DNA from: an uncultured Lachnoanaerobaculum sp. | GTDB lineage: Bacteria > Bacillota > Clostridia > Lachnospirales > Lachnospiraceae | Assembly: GCF_938015485.1 (NCBI RefSeq) | Contig: NZ_CALLVU010000109.1 | Location: forward strand, 1-18,157 | Direction: 5' to 3' | Length of the DNA stretch: 18,157 nucleotides | Translations under genes and position numbers: made by a program | Shown here: piece by piece, positions 1-7,816 of the stretch | Numbering within the stretch: position 1 is the first letter of the stretch | How the letters are laid out: every line of letters begins with the position of its first letter | The notes under the pieces: model-generated | Databases searched by the model: none | Told to the model about the DNA's origin: nothing | Seen by the model: the letters and a program-made list of their open reading frames with translations, nothing else

Positions 1-743
1 ATTCAAAGATAGCAGCCGACAGAGCCGGAGACAGAAACAGAAGAACCGGCGGTGCAAGCGGCGGTGGTAACTCATCAAGCGGTAGAGGAAGTAAGCTTCT
101 GACTCCGGGAGAGAAGTCACAGCAGAATACAGCTATCAATGAGAACAGTAATACAAGAGCTTTCGTACTTGGAGTAGACGGTAATTGGGAAACAAACCCT
201 GTAACAGGCGGGTGGTCATTCGTACTTAACGGAGGAACACCTATCAATGATATGTGGGGTATGATTACTTTCAATGACAGCACAGGAAAGAAAGTATCTC
301 GCTGGTATTACTTTGACGGTCGCTCAACAATGGCAACAGGTTGGGTATATGACTCAAAGAACGGTAACTGGTATTATATGAATACTAACGAAGGTCCTGA
401 TCACGGTCAGATGGTAACAGGCTGGGTAAAGGATTCTAAGACAAACAAGTGGTATTACATGAATGAAAACACAGGTATCCTAAAGACAGGATGGCATAAA
501 GATCCGCAGGACGGTAGATGGTATTACCTGAATTCAAACGGTGAGATGCTTACAGGATGGCAAAATATCGGTGGTAAGTGGTATTATTTCAACACCAATA
601 CTCCACAGAATACCTATGCATGGGATGCCGCCGCATTCAAGTGGAACTACTTGAACAATAGTGTAAGACCATATGGTTCTATGTATGCCGGTGAGAAGAC
701 TCCTGACGGCTACACGGTAGATGCCAATGGTGCTTGGAACTAA
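1..743 (+). CDS. Cell-wall-binding-repeat surface protein, C-terminal part (5' truncated by the window edge)
   Basis: The reading frame (codons from position 3) is open from the left edge to TAA at 741-743, so the gene begins outside the window and the ATG at 252 is only an internal methionine. The visible part opens with a Gly/Ser/Arg-rich linker (about 45-105). Next comes a segment containing VDGNWE, then five WYY-containing aromatic repeats (303-590) of the choline/glucan-binding type, and a terminal block RPYGSMYAGEKTPDGY...GAW. The same order of linker, NWE segment, repeats and GSMY...TPDGY...GAW tail recurs in the next gene, so the two are tandem paralogues. By family knowledge such repeats hold exported proteins non-covalently on cell-wall polymers. 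No LPXTG motif or C-terminal membrane anchor is seen. The ligand and the N-terminal function cannot be judged. The next gene starts 17 nt downstream, suggesting co-transcription. Confidence 0.9.
   Translation, partial: SKIAADRAGDRNRRTGGASGGGNSSSGRGSKLLTPGEKSQQNTAINENSNTRAFVLGVDGNWETNPVTGGWSFVLNGGTPINDMWGMITFNDSTGKKVSRWYYFDGRSTMATGWVYDSKNGNWYYMNTNEGPDHGQMVTGWVKDSKTNKWYYMNENTGILKTGWHKDPQDGRWYYLNSNGEMLTGWQNIGGKWYYFNTNTPQNTYAWDAAAFKWNYLNNSVRPYGSMYAGEKTPDGYTVDANGAWN
303..590 (+). repeat. Cell-wall-binding aromatic repeats in the first surface protein
   Basis: Five WYY motifs spaced 20-27 residues apart alternate with TGW or equivalent glycine-tryptophan pairs (for example MATGW, MVTGW, LKTGW, MLTGW). 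This is the usual look of choline/glucan-binding repeats. They are protein-level repeats; the DNA copies have diverged. Confidence 0.85.
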
Positions 744-760
744 GTGACATAGGAGAAAAA

Positions 761-3700
761 ATGAGAAGAAAGACAATAAAAGCAAAGATTTCTGCTGCAT
801 TGTCTGCGAGTATGGCTATTGCCATGCTCGCACCGGCAATGCCGGTATATGCGGCGAATTCAAAAATTATCTTTAACTTTAAAGATAATAATGATGCAGT
901 CAAGAACATAACCCAAAATATAGAACTTGACGGTGGTGCCAATACAGATACTATCAGTAGTAAAGCGCGAGCATTGTTTAATAATTGGGTAGTAAATAGT
1001 GACGGTACTATTGGCTTGCCATATTGGAGCGGTGGTTTTAACAAGAATGTAAATAATCCTATAAATTGGGATAGTGCTATGGATCTTGACGGCTATGTTA
1101 TAAAAAGCTGGAAAGATGAATCATCAAATGGACGTGGAAACAAGGAAAAAGTTGACTTGTTGTATTTTCAACCTAAAGACATATCTTATTATGCAACTTT
1201 GGGACAAGGAGTTAGCAATATAGCCAGTTATTGGGTTACACGTACTGGTAAGAACGGAGTATATGTACCGGGGGCCAAGAATGATGATGCAGTTAATTTT
1301 AAAGCGGGACAGGCTATAACAGTAAAATCAGATTTGCCGGGAGGATATAAGCTTTTAAATGTTGATAATTCCAATGACGGCAATGGAAAACGTACTTTAG
1401 ATGTATTTGAAAGTAAAAGCCCAAATGCAACCGGTGCGTTGAGCAATACAATATCAACAGGGCCGCATTATGCTAAAGAAAATGCTGTTGATATGAACTT
1501 TGATGCTGATAGAAGAGTTATTAGCGGTAATGCTCATAATAGGGATATGGTAATCAACTTCACATATGATGTGGATGAAGATCAGAAGTTCAATCTAGAT
1601 GTTTGGGATGTCTTTTTGGATAAAGACGGTAAACTGGTATCAAGGAAAAAACGACCACAGATAAAGAAAAATGTTTTAGAAGGTTTACCAACCGGAAATG
1701 ACACTATAGATTTTGACAGCACAAAGATTAAGCCAAGTTCAACTACACCACCTAAGTATATTATTGCAACTACAGTATCACCGTATGGAACTACTCCTAC
1801 TGCGGCAAATACAAAGATTAAATATAAGTATGATCGTAAAGATCCGACTTATACAAGTTTGGCTGATGCGCATCCTGTAACGGTTGTTTTTTCAAAGGAT
1901 GAAGCGACTACACCTGCTGCCGACTATGGTGATTTTAAAGATAAAGGTTTGGTTGATGCCAATATTAATCCAATAACATCTTTAGCAACACCTACAGAAG
2001 ATGATAAAACATTTAATATTAAGTCGGACTTTAAATTTACAGACTATAACGGAGCGACTAATAAACTGAGAGGAAGAAATTCCGATTATAGTATACATGG
2101 TAAGATGTTAAATCAGAATGTATCTGTGTTCTATGCATATATGCCAAATCCGGATTATTACACTAATGTGACGGTAGAGTATATAGATGAGATGGGTAAT
2201 AATATAACTGATAAGGTTGTAAATGCGATCGGTGCAACCGGATATTCAGGTGATGCGATAGAGGATAGTTATATCGCAGCAAGCCATGTTCCTACAAAGC
2301 TGTATAAAGACGGTAACAGCCTTGTACTTAAAGTTGATGCCGCTTTGGCTTCTACACATGTAAATATACCTATACCGAAGTTGGCAGGATATAAATTCGG
2401 TACTGCAGATGATGTCACAATAGCTCCTACTAATCCACAAGACTGGAAGGATAATTATTCGTCAGGTGCTGATCCTAGTGTAACAAATGTGAACGCCAAC
2501 TATGCAAAATCTGAAATATATCAAACAAGTACTGCAAATACATCTGTAACTCTTAAGGTTATGTATCAAAGAGATTTAGGTCAACTTGTAGCAATCAGCC
2601 CAACAGTGGCTAGTGACGGTGGAACACTAAAGGTAAATGATACAACCGGTGGTGCGTTACGTGATTATGATACAGCAAGTTATCCGGCAGACAAGAAGTA
2701 TGTTGAGAGAAAATCAAGTACTACAGCAGGAGCTGCTGATGTTGAATTAACAAGTGACAGCCTGCCGACACCTGTTGCCGATGTGGGCTACGAGTTTGAA
2801 CATTGGACATATAACGGACAAGATTTCACATCGTCAGATCTTCCTAAGACATTTACTATAGCCGGAGCAAGCAGTGCATCAAATGTGAGTATGGATATTG
2901 TAGCTCATTTTAAGAAAGACGCTTCAAAGTATAATATATATAATCTTGAGGCAGGCGACAACTACACCGGTTTTATGCAGGGACAGCATCCGGAAATTTT
3001 GAATGTTGACAGCTCAAATAATCCTAGAGATATACATTTTAGTGATTTATCTGCGAACACAGGCATTAATACAGGTATCGTGATAAATCCTACTCCATTT
3101 GGAACTAACTATAATGTTGTATGGTACGACAGCTCAAATAATGTAATGTTGAAGTTGGACAGTTCGGGTTCCGTACTTGAGCAGGATAACAGACCGATAA
3201 TAAATGGTGAAACATTCAAGGTATATATTGAGTCTAATGTAACACCTACAGCATATGATCCGATAGCTGTAAATAATGCAAGCGGACAGCCTGAATATTT
3301 GAATAACCTTACAGGAGAACCTCAAATAGCAATTGATCAAGTTAATCCGTCAGCAATGAGCGGTATGATAGATTATGTTGTTACAGATAATGCAGGTAAT
3401 ATTGTTCAGATTATACCGGGAACTACTTTGATTAGTCAGGGTGGTATTATATCAAATACCGCTACAAGCAATTTCTTAACACCGGGTAACAGTTACAGAG
3501 TTTATACAGCACTTAGAAATTCAGGAGCAACAGTAGGCTCACATATACCTGCAACTAATGTATCTGCAAATCCTCTGAATGTAACTATTCCGGTTGCACC
3601 GACACCGCTTGTTACTGCAGATCCTGCACATGCAGGAATGGCCAGCATCAGGATAAATCCTACAGCAGATAATACAGAGTACGCTCTTGTAGATGATGCG

Positions 3701-5749
3701 GGAAATATAGTTTATCCGTTTACTACACCGACTACAGCCGATAACGGAACTATTACATTCGGCAATCTTGATCCTGATACTGTGTATCATGTAGTACCTA
3801 GGGCGGCAGGCTCAAATGCAACCGTACCTGACAGAATGGCAGCAAGGGCACAGCTACAGGTTAATACTTCAAATTTGGGATTAAGTACAGATGAGTTTAA
3901 GGTGGAAGTAGTAACAGATCATCCGTTAACTCCTATTGTTCAGCAAGTAAAGATAGACGCACAGAGTGCTACAGAAGCAGATCTTAACAGTGTTAGAAAA
4001 GGTAAATCTGTAGAGATATTGGCACCGCTGATTGATGCTGCAGGTAATAACTTCTATACTTGGAAAGTTGTTTCTCCTGCAACAGGCGTTACAGTAACAC
4101 AGGGAACAAACGGTACTCCGACATCTCAGGCAAATATAAGAATTGTTTTCACAATGCCGACAGGTCCTGTGAAATTACAGATTATGTATGATGACGGAAC
4201 CACATGGGATCCGGATAATTGGACAGGAAACAATACATCCAACCACAATATCGGTGTAGCTGTTCCTAGTATCAATGCACCTGCAGGAAGTAAGATGAGA
4301 ATCTCTATAAAGAAAGATCAGGTGCCTGCAAATATTAAGCAACTTGTTGCCGATACAGTATTGGATGAATATAAGCCTGAGTATATGTTCAGAATAGTTG
4401 TAGAGAAGCAGGATGCTTCAGGCAACTGGGTAGAGTACACAGACCCTTCAGGTGATATTCATCTTGATGATGTAAGAGTCAATACAGGTGTACTTGACTT
4501 CTCTAAGAACTATATGTTACATGAGTTGGCAACATCTTCTAATGCGGTCAGTCTTGTAAGAGATAACATAGGTAGAATAAACAGTACATCTTCGGATCCT
4601 TCATATGTTGGAGAGTTTGGACAAAATATGTATGCCGGAATTACATATGTATTTGGATATTCAAAACCTATTTATCACAAAGTAAAGGTTGTCGATAATA
4701 GAGATAATTCTCTTGCAGCAAACCTTAGAATACCTGAGACAAATGTTGTAAATGATTATGCAACATCTTACAGTTCTCATATACAGGCAGATACTGTAGA
4801 TAATAACGGTATTACATGGCATTATGAAGGATTAAGTACAGATAAGAATAATTATACTGCATATGATCCTACTACAAGAGTTACTGATGACATGACAGTT
4901 TATATATTCTACTCTAATGATAAGGATGCAAGAAGGAGAGCGGTGAATGATTTGAGTTCAGCTATCCAAAATGCAAATAATCAGCTTAACAGAATCAATA
5001 ACCCTGCAAAGAAAGCGGCCCTACAGGCGGCAATCAATGCGGCACAGGCAGTCATTGACAGAATAAACAGAAAGTCTTCAACACCTGAGCTTATAGCAGC
5101 ACTTAAGGCACTTAATGATGCTGTTGTAGATGCAGGCGGAAGATTACCGAACGGCGGTGGCGGCGGCCGTGGCGGTTCAGGCGGCGGCTCAGGAAGCTCA
5201 GGCAGAAAAGCGGCAGCCGGACTTAGAGTAGGTCAGGACGGTAACTGGGAGTTATTAAATCCTGCAGAAGCTACAGCAAACCCTGACAGCAGCAAGTGGG
5301 TATTCAACCTTACAGCCGGTGGAAGAGTAAAGGGCTGGGCTTATCTAAGCTATACATACGAAGGTCAGACAAAGTCTGAGTGGTATCACTTCGGTGATGA
5401 CAATATCATGGACTCAGGCTGGTTCTTAGACGGAAATACATGGTATTATCTGTCAATGAATCATAACGGATTCTTCGGAGAGATGGTAAAGGGATGGCAT
5501 CATGACGGCCAGGACGGCAGATGGTACTATCTTGATGCAAACAACGGAGCTATGCATACAAACTGGAGCAAGATAGGAGGAGAGTATTACTTCTTAAATC
5601 CTACAGCACCGGCACAGACATGGTTCTATGATAACGCTACAGGCAGATGGAATTTCGGAGACGTGAACTCAAGACCTCTTGGTTCAATGTATCAGAATGA
5701 AAATACACCTGACGGATATCATGTAAATGAAAGCGGAGCTTGGAGATAA
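761..5749 (+). CDS. Large secreted multidomain surface protein (1662 aa) with C-terminal cell-wall-binding repeats, probable adhesin
   Basis: I start it at ATG 761 because AGGAG at 751-755 lies 5 nt upstream and the next residues form a clean signal peptide (MRRKTIKAK, hydrophobic core, likely cleavage after VYA at residue 31). The in-frame ATG at 734 overlaps the previous gene and has no such site. Residues from about 33 to 1390 are Asn/Thr/Asp-rich and beta-like. They include MucBP-like stretches near 466 and 1306-1388, an InlB-repeat-like block near 676-722 (GYEFEHW...VAHFKK) and two fibronectin-like units near 850-1030. Residues 1388-1460 form a helical FIVAR-like segment (SSAIQNANNQLNRI...). 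A Gly-rich linker (about 1464-1485) and WYY repeats (1541-1615) follow, ending in RPLGSMY...TPDGY...GAW. The likely role is adhesion or surface interaction. The partner is unknown and no catalytic motif is recognised. The N-terminal half is visibly more AT-rich than the C-terminal part. Confidence 0.88.
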   Translation: MRRKTIKAKISAALSASMAIAMLAPAMPVYAANSKIIFNFKDNNDAVKNITQNIELDGGANTDTISSKARALFNNWVVNSDGTIGLPYWSGGFNKNVNNPINWDSAMDLDGYVIKSWKDESSNGRGNKEKVDLLYFQPKDISYYATLGQGVSNIASYWVTRTGKNGVYVPGAKNDDAVNFKAGQAITVKSDLPGGYKLLNVDNSNDGNGKRTLDVFESKSPNATGALSNTISTGPHYAKENAVDMNFDADRRVISGNAHNRDMVINFTYDVDEDQKFNLDVWDVFLDKDGKLVSRKKRPQIKKNVLEGLPTGNDTIDFDSTKIKPSSTTPPKYIIATTVSPYGTTPTAANTKIKYKYDRKDPTYTSLADAHPVTVVFSKDEATTPAADYGDFKDKGLVDANINPITSLATPTEDDKTFNIKSDFKFTDYNGATNKLRGRNSDYSIHGKMLNQNVSVFYAYMPNPDYYTNVTVEYIDEMGNNITDKVVNAIGATGYSGDAIEDSYIAASHVPTKLYKDGNSLVLKVDAALASTHVNIPIPKLAGYKFGTADDVTIAPTNPQDWKDNYSSGADPSVTNVNANYAKSEIYQTSTANTSVTLKVMYQRDLGQLVAISPTVASDGGTLKVNDTTGGALRDYDTASYPADKKYVERKSSTTAGAADVELTSDSLPTPVADVGYEFEHWTYNGQDFTSSDLPKTFTIAGASSASNVSMDIVAHFKKDASKYNIYNLEAGDNYTGFMQGQHPEILNVDSSNNPRDIHFSDLSANTGINTGIVINPTPFGTNYNVVWYDSSNNVMLKLDSSGSVLEQDNRPIINGETFKVYIESNVTPTAYDPIAVNNASGQPEYLNNLTGEPQIAIDQVNPSAMSGMIDYVVTDNAGNIVQIIPGTTLISQGGIISNTATSNFLTPGNSYRVYTALRNSGATVGSHIPATNVSANPLNVTIPVAPTPLVTADPAHAGMASIRINPTADNTEYALVDDAGNIVYPFTTPTTADNGTITFGNLDPDTVYHVVPRAAGSNATVPDRMAARAQLQVNTSNLGLSTDEFKVEVVTDHPLTPIVQQVKIDAQSATEADLNSVRKGKSVEILAPLIDAAGNNFYTWKVVSPATGVTVTQGTNGTPTSQANIRIVFTMPTGPVKLQIMYDDGTTWDPDNWTGNNTSNHNIGVAVPSINAPAGSKMRISIKKDQVPANIKQLVADTVLDEYKPEYMFRIVVEKQDASGNWVEYTDPSGDIHLDDVRVNTGVLDFSKNYMLHELATSSNAVSLVRDNIGRINSTSSDPSYVGEFGQNMYAGITYVFGYSKPIYHKVKVVDNRDNSLAANLRIPETNVVNDYATSYSSHIQADTVDNNGITWHYEGLSTDKNNYTAYDPTTRVTDDMTVYIFYSNDKDARRRAVNDLSSAIQNANNQLNRINNPAKKAALQAAINAAQAVIDRINRKSSTPELIAALKALNDAVVDAGGRLPNGGGGGRGGSGGGSGSSGRKAAAGLRVGQDGNWELLNPAEATANPDSSKWVFNLTAGGRVKGWAYLSYTYEGQTKSEWYHFGDDNIMDSGWFLDGNTWYYLSMNHNGFFGEMVKGWHHDGQDGRWYYLDANNGAMHTNWSKIGGEYYFLNPTAPAQTWFYDNATGRWNFGDVNSRPLGSMYQNENTPDGYHVNESGAWR
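5381..5600 (+). repeat. Cell-wall-binding aromatic repeats in the 1662-aa surface protein
   Basis: Aromatic motifs at residues W1541 (WYHF), W1561 (WYYL), W1588 (WYYL) and about Y1609 (YYFL) alternate with SGW, KGW and TNW pairs. They parallel the repeats at the end of the upstream paralogue and match the choline/glucan-binding pattern. Fewer copies are clear here than in the first protein. Confidence 0.8.
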
Positions 5750-5770
5750 TCTAAGTAAAGCATAATGTGG

Positions 5771-5801
5771 GGCTCCCGCACTTAGGTGCGGGGGCCTTTT
5801 T
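5771..5801 (+). terminator. Strong intrinsic terminator after the surface-protein pair
   Basis: An 11-bp stem (5771-5781 with 5786-5796, one T-G pair, otherwise Watson-Crick and GC-rich) closes a TTAG loop and is followed directly by five Ts. It lies 22 nt after the stop codon of the large surface protein and ends that transcription unit. Confidence 0.93.
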
Positions 5802-5853
5802 GTATACATCTTGAAAATATTATTAAAAATATCTATAATATGTATAAGTATTT

Positions 5854-5882
5854 TTGACACGTAGGAAGGTTTTTTGTACTAT
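5854..5882 (+). promoter_or_regulatory. Near-consensus sigma-A promoter for the 165-aa gene
   Basis: TTGACA (5854-5859), a 17-nt spacer, then TACTAT (5877-5882). Transcription would begin near 5889, just before the AAGGAG at 5893-5898. This leaves a very short leader and makes the TTG at 5874 impossible as a start codon for this transcript. Confidence 0.75.
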
Positions 5883-5906
5883 AACCAAATTGAAGGAGAT
5901 TTCATC

Positions 5907-6404
5907 ATGGGTAAGATTGAGGTTGAAAAAACAGTAAGAGAGTTGGAAGCATTGGACGGTATCACTCTTGCTATATGGGGGATGAAACCCGGTGACGAGA
6001 ATGAAAGATATGTTGTAAGCTTTGATATAAGCATAAATACAATTTTTAATTTGATATCGTTTACAGAGTATGATATGGAAAGCGGTGACTTTGAACCGAA
6101 TCTGAATGATATATTTATTTTAGATACGTTCTATGACTGCTTAATGAACTTCTCGAATATTACAGTGGAATATCTTGCAGAGAATGAGATAAACATATAT
6201 GTACCTGTAGATAACAGCTTTGCAAAGCTGGAAATTCGATATATTGAGTATGAGGAGGTGGCTTTGACAGGTTATGAAAGGGTGGCAAAGTGCCATGGCG
6301 AGAAGCCTTTTAAGGTGGGGATTTTCAACTATGATACTATGGGATATGATAACTTTCCACAGGATTTTGTAGTAGATGATTCAAAGTTTTATTGTTACGG
6401 ATAA
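5907..6404 (+). CDS. Uncharacterised acidic protein, 165 aa
   Basis: ATG 5907 is chosen because AAGGAG (5893-5898) lies 8 nt upstream and the promoter places transcription start after the alternative TTG at 5874. The product is small, strongly acidic and apparently cytoplasmic: no signal peptide, membrane segment or coiled coil is visible. Its mix of aromatic, beta-forming and acidic segments (MESGDFEPNLNDIFILDTFY, FKVGIFNYDTMGYDNFP) suggests a compact alpha/beta fold. I do not recognise a named family and assign no function. The gene is monocistronic. It has its own promoter, the surface-protein terminator lies upstream, and a convergent hairpin shared with the lacI-type gene lies at its end, so its neighbours say nothing about its role. 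Confidence 0.82.
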   Translation: MGKIEVEKTVRELEALDGITLAIWGMKPGDENERYVVSFDISINTIFNLISFTEYDMESGDFEPNLNDIFILDTFYDCLMNFSNITVEYLAENEINIYVPVDNSFAKLEIRYIEYEEVALTGYERVAKCHGEKPFKVGIFNYDTMGYDNFPQDFVVDDSKFYCYG

Positions 6405-6410
6405 TAAAAG

Positions 6411-6434
6411 AAAAAAGGCCCTCAAGCCTTTTTT
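6411..6434. terminator. Bidirectional hairpin between convergent genes
   Basis: AAAAAAGGC (6411-6419) pairs with GCCTTTTTT (6426-6434) around a 6-nt loop. A T-run lies at the 3' end on either strand, so it could end both the plus-strand 165-aa gene and the minus-strand regulator. It overlaps the last codons of the regulator. Only three G-C pairs support the stem, so efficiency is uncertain. Confidence 0.6.
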
Positions 6435-7426
6435 GCTACACTGTCTCTGATTATAAGATTGCCGGTAATAAGCGTTTTTACCGGCTTATTTTTCTTGTCT
6501 TTTTTTATTTTCAAGAGCTGTTCTACTGCAAGCTTTCCAATCTGCTTCCTCTGCACATGAATTGTAGTAAGAGCAGGTGAAGAAACTGCCGAGTAAGGTA
6601 TATCGTCAAAACCTATTATGGAGATGTCTCTTGGTATTTTAAAGCCTTTTTCTTTTAAGGCTTTGATGGCTCCAAGAGCAAGAGTATCATTGTCCGCAAA
6701 GAAGCAGTCCGGAAGCTCGCTTATATCTTGAAGTTGCTCCATCATATCATTGTAGGCTCCAATCATAGTGGGAGAAATCATATATGTGTGTTCTTTTATA
6801 TAGTCCATTTCGAGTCTTTCAACGCTCTCTATAAATCCCTTTTTTCTAAGCTGAAAATTTTCGGAATATATATTTCCGCCGATATATCCGATACTTTTGT
6901 GTCCACATTTTTTCAGGTAATCAATGGCGATATAAACATTCTCCTCATTGTTCATACAGATGCTGTTACAAGTGGTATACGGGCAGACATTGTCTACTAC
7001 AACATATGGAATATATATACTGTCAAACAGCGGGTATAGTTCGGGAGTAAATTCCGTGCCTATTAAAATGATACCTTCATAAAGGCTTAAATCGGTTTCG
7101 GATAAGAATTTTTCAAAGCTCTCCTTATATACTCTTAGAACCATATTTAAATTTTCTTTTTGTAGTCTGTTCTCTATTGCGTCAAGTATTCCGGCTATAA
7201 ATCCTTGATTTTCTTCAACAAAAACGCCGCTTCTGTAATATTTTAAAACCAGTACATTTTTGCTTTCTACAGATCTTTTTCTTTGCTTAGGGTAATAGTT
7301 GTACTCCTGCATTGCCGAGAGTACTTTTTCTCTTGTTTCATCGCTGACGCCTTTTTTTTCATTTATGACTATTGAAATAGCAGCAGGAGAAACATTTATC
7401 AACTTGGATAATTCTCTAATGGTCAT
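6422..7426 (-). CDS. LacI-family transcriptional regulator, probable repressor of the divergent sugar operon
   Basis: The protein has 334 aa, the usual LacI-family length. The N-terminal helix-turn-helix is clear (MTIRELSKLINVSPAAISI, about residues 1-20), followed by the hinge region (to about 55) and a periplasmic-binding-protein-like effector domain. That domain carries family landmarks such as FFADNDTLALGAIKALKEKG and DISIIGFDDIPYSAVSSPAL followed by TTIHVQRKQIGKLA. I start it at ATG 7426, with GGAG (7433-7436) 6 nt upstream. The GTG at 7438 would itself overlap that ribosome binding site. It is transcribed divergently from the ABC importer and kinase operon and is the only regulator in the window. 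It is therefore inferred to bind the inverted repeats between the two units and respond to the imported sugar or a phosphorylated intermediate. The effector is unknown. Confidence 0.92.
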   Translation of the reverse strand: MTIRELSKLINVSPAAISIVINEKKGVSDETREKVLSAMQEYNYYPKQRKRSVESKNVLVLKYYRSGVFVEENQGFIAGILDAIENRLQKENLNMVLRVYKESFEKFLSETDLSLYEGIILIGTEFTPELYPLFDSIYIPYVVVDNVCPYTTCNSICMNNEENVYIAIDYLKKCGHKSIGYIGGNIYSENFQLRKKGFIESVERLEMDYIKEHTYMISPTMIGAYNDMMEQLQDISELPDCFFADNDTLALGAIKALKEKGFKIPRDISIIGFDDIPYSAVSSPALTTIHVQRKQIGKLAVEQLLKIKKDKKNKPVKTLITGNLIIRDSVAKKA

Positions 7427-7443
7427 AATATTCTCCACATATG

Positions 7444-7458
7444 TTGTTCACTAAACAA
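7444..7458. promoter_or_regulatory. Candidate operator in the leader of the LacI-family gene
   Basis: The arms TTGTT and AACAA flank 5 nt (CACTA), forming a 15-bp inverted repeat just downstream of the predicted regulator start site. Its arms resemble the GTTTAT/ATAAAC elements on the operon side (TTGTTTA read on the minus strand). The position would suit roadblock-type autorepression. This is inference from symmetry and position only. Confidence 0.4.
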
Positions 7459-7476
7459 TAAGTACTTTCAGTAATC

Positions 7477-7505
7477 ATAATACTATTTCAAAAAGATATT
7501 GTCAA
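7477..7505 (-). promoter_or_regulatory. Near-consensus sigma-A promoter of the LacI-family gene
   Basis: Read on the minus strand: TTGACA (7505-7500), 17-nt spacer, TATTAT (7482-7477). Transcription would start near 7470, giving a leader of about 45 nt to ATG 7426. This leader contains the inverted repeat at 7444-7458. Confidence 0.8.
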
Positions 7506-7733
7506 ATGAGAATAAATATAAAATTTTACTTAACTAAAGTGCGATATTGAGTGTATAAAATTTATTTGGTAAGTATGTACAGTAAAAAACAATATTTTTA
7601 GATATAAAAAAATATGTAATGTCTTGAATTTGAATATATTAAACAATAAAAAGTTACAAAAAAATATAATTATAAACTATGCATAAAAATTATTAAGTAA
7701 AATTGTTCAATAGGTAGAAGATAATATATTGTA

Positions 7734-7762
7734 TTGACTTTTATACATAAACATATTATTGT
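7734..7762 (+). promoter_or_regulatory. Candidate promoter of the sugar operon
   Basis: TTGACT (7734-7739), 17-nt spacer, TATTGT (7757-7762). The -10 is weak. TATTAT at 7754-7759 is a better hexamer but would leave only a 14-nt spacer. Either -10 is embedded in the inverted-repeat cluster at 7747-7775, as expected for a promoter occluded by a repressor. The leader to ATG 7817 would be about 45-50 nt. Confidence 0.5.
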
Positions 7763-7775
7763 TTATATAAACGAT
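7747..7775. promoter_or_regulatory. Candidate LacI-family operator cluster overlapping the operon -10 region
   Basis: Three half-sites alternate in orientation: ATAAAC (7747-7752), GTTTAT (7761-7766) and ATAAAC (7767-7772). The last two form the perfect 12-bp palindrome GTTTATATAAAC (7761-7772), extendable to 18 bp (7758-7775) with one mismatched pair. The first two form the arms ATAAACA/TGTTTAT around TATTAT. LacI-family operators are typically even palindromes of this size near the promoter. Binding by the adjacent regulator is inferred. Confidence 0.6.
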
Positions 7776-7816
7776 AGTTCTTGATTTGTTAAACATTTAG
7801 TAAACGAGGAGGGTAT

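Larger units (their letters stand above)
7427..7816. promoter_or_regulatory. 390-nt divergent regulatory region
   Basis: This gene-free stretch separates the regulator from the operon. It holds the regulator promoter and candidate operator at its left end, and the operon promoter and inverted-repeat cluster at its right end. The middle (about 7510-7730) is very AT-rich, with no hairpin, riboswitch core or ORF that I can support. Scattered AACAAT or ATTGTT words (near 7455, 7640 and 7702) might be further half-sites. No SAM-riboswitch-like leader is visible. Confidence 0.7.

Noticed and set aside
734..760. ATG at 734 as start of the large surface protein
   Set aside because: It overlaps the end of the upstream gene and has no good ribosome binding site, while ATG 761 has AGGAG 5 nt upstream and begins a clean signal peptide.
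3008..3142. Exact 15-nt direct repeat GACAGCTCAAATAAT at 3008 and 3128
   Set aside because: Both copies lie in frame and encode DSSNN within a low-complexity ectodomain, 120 nt apart. Short repeats of this kind are expected there and nothing larger is repeated.
5874..5906. TTG at 5874 as start of the 165-aa gene
   Set aside because: It lies upstream of the start site predicted from the TTGACA/TACTAT promoter; ATG 5907 has AAGGAG at ideal spacing.
7427..7438. GTG at 7438 as start of the LacI-family gene
   Set aside because: The GTG overlaps the GGAG ribosome binding site that serves ATG 7426, and the helix-turn-helix begins right after the later start.
7506..7816. SAM riboswitch or other RNA leader before the MtnK/MtnA operon
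   Set aside because: I looked because methionine-salvage genes often carry one. The leader is AT-rich, short after the predicted start site, and shows no kink-turn or multi-helix core.
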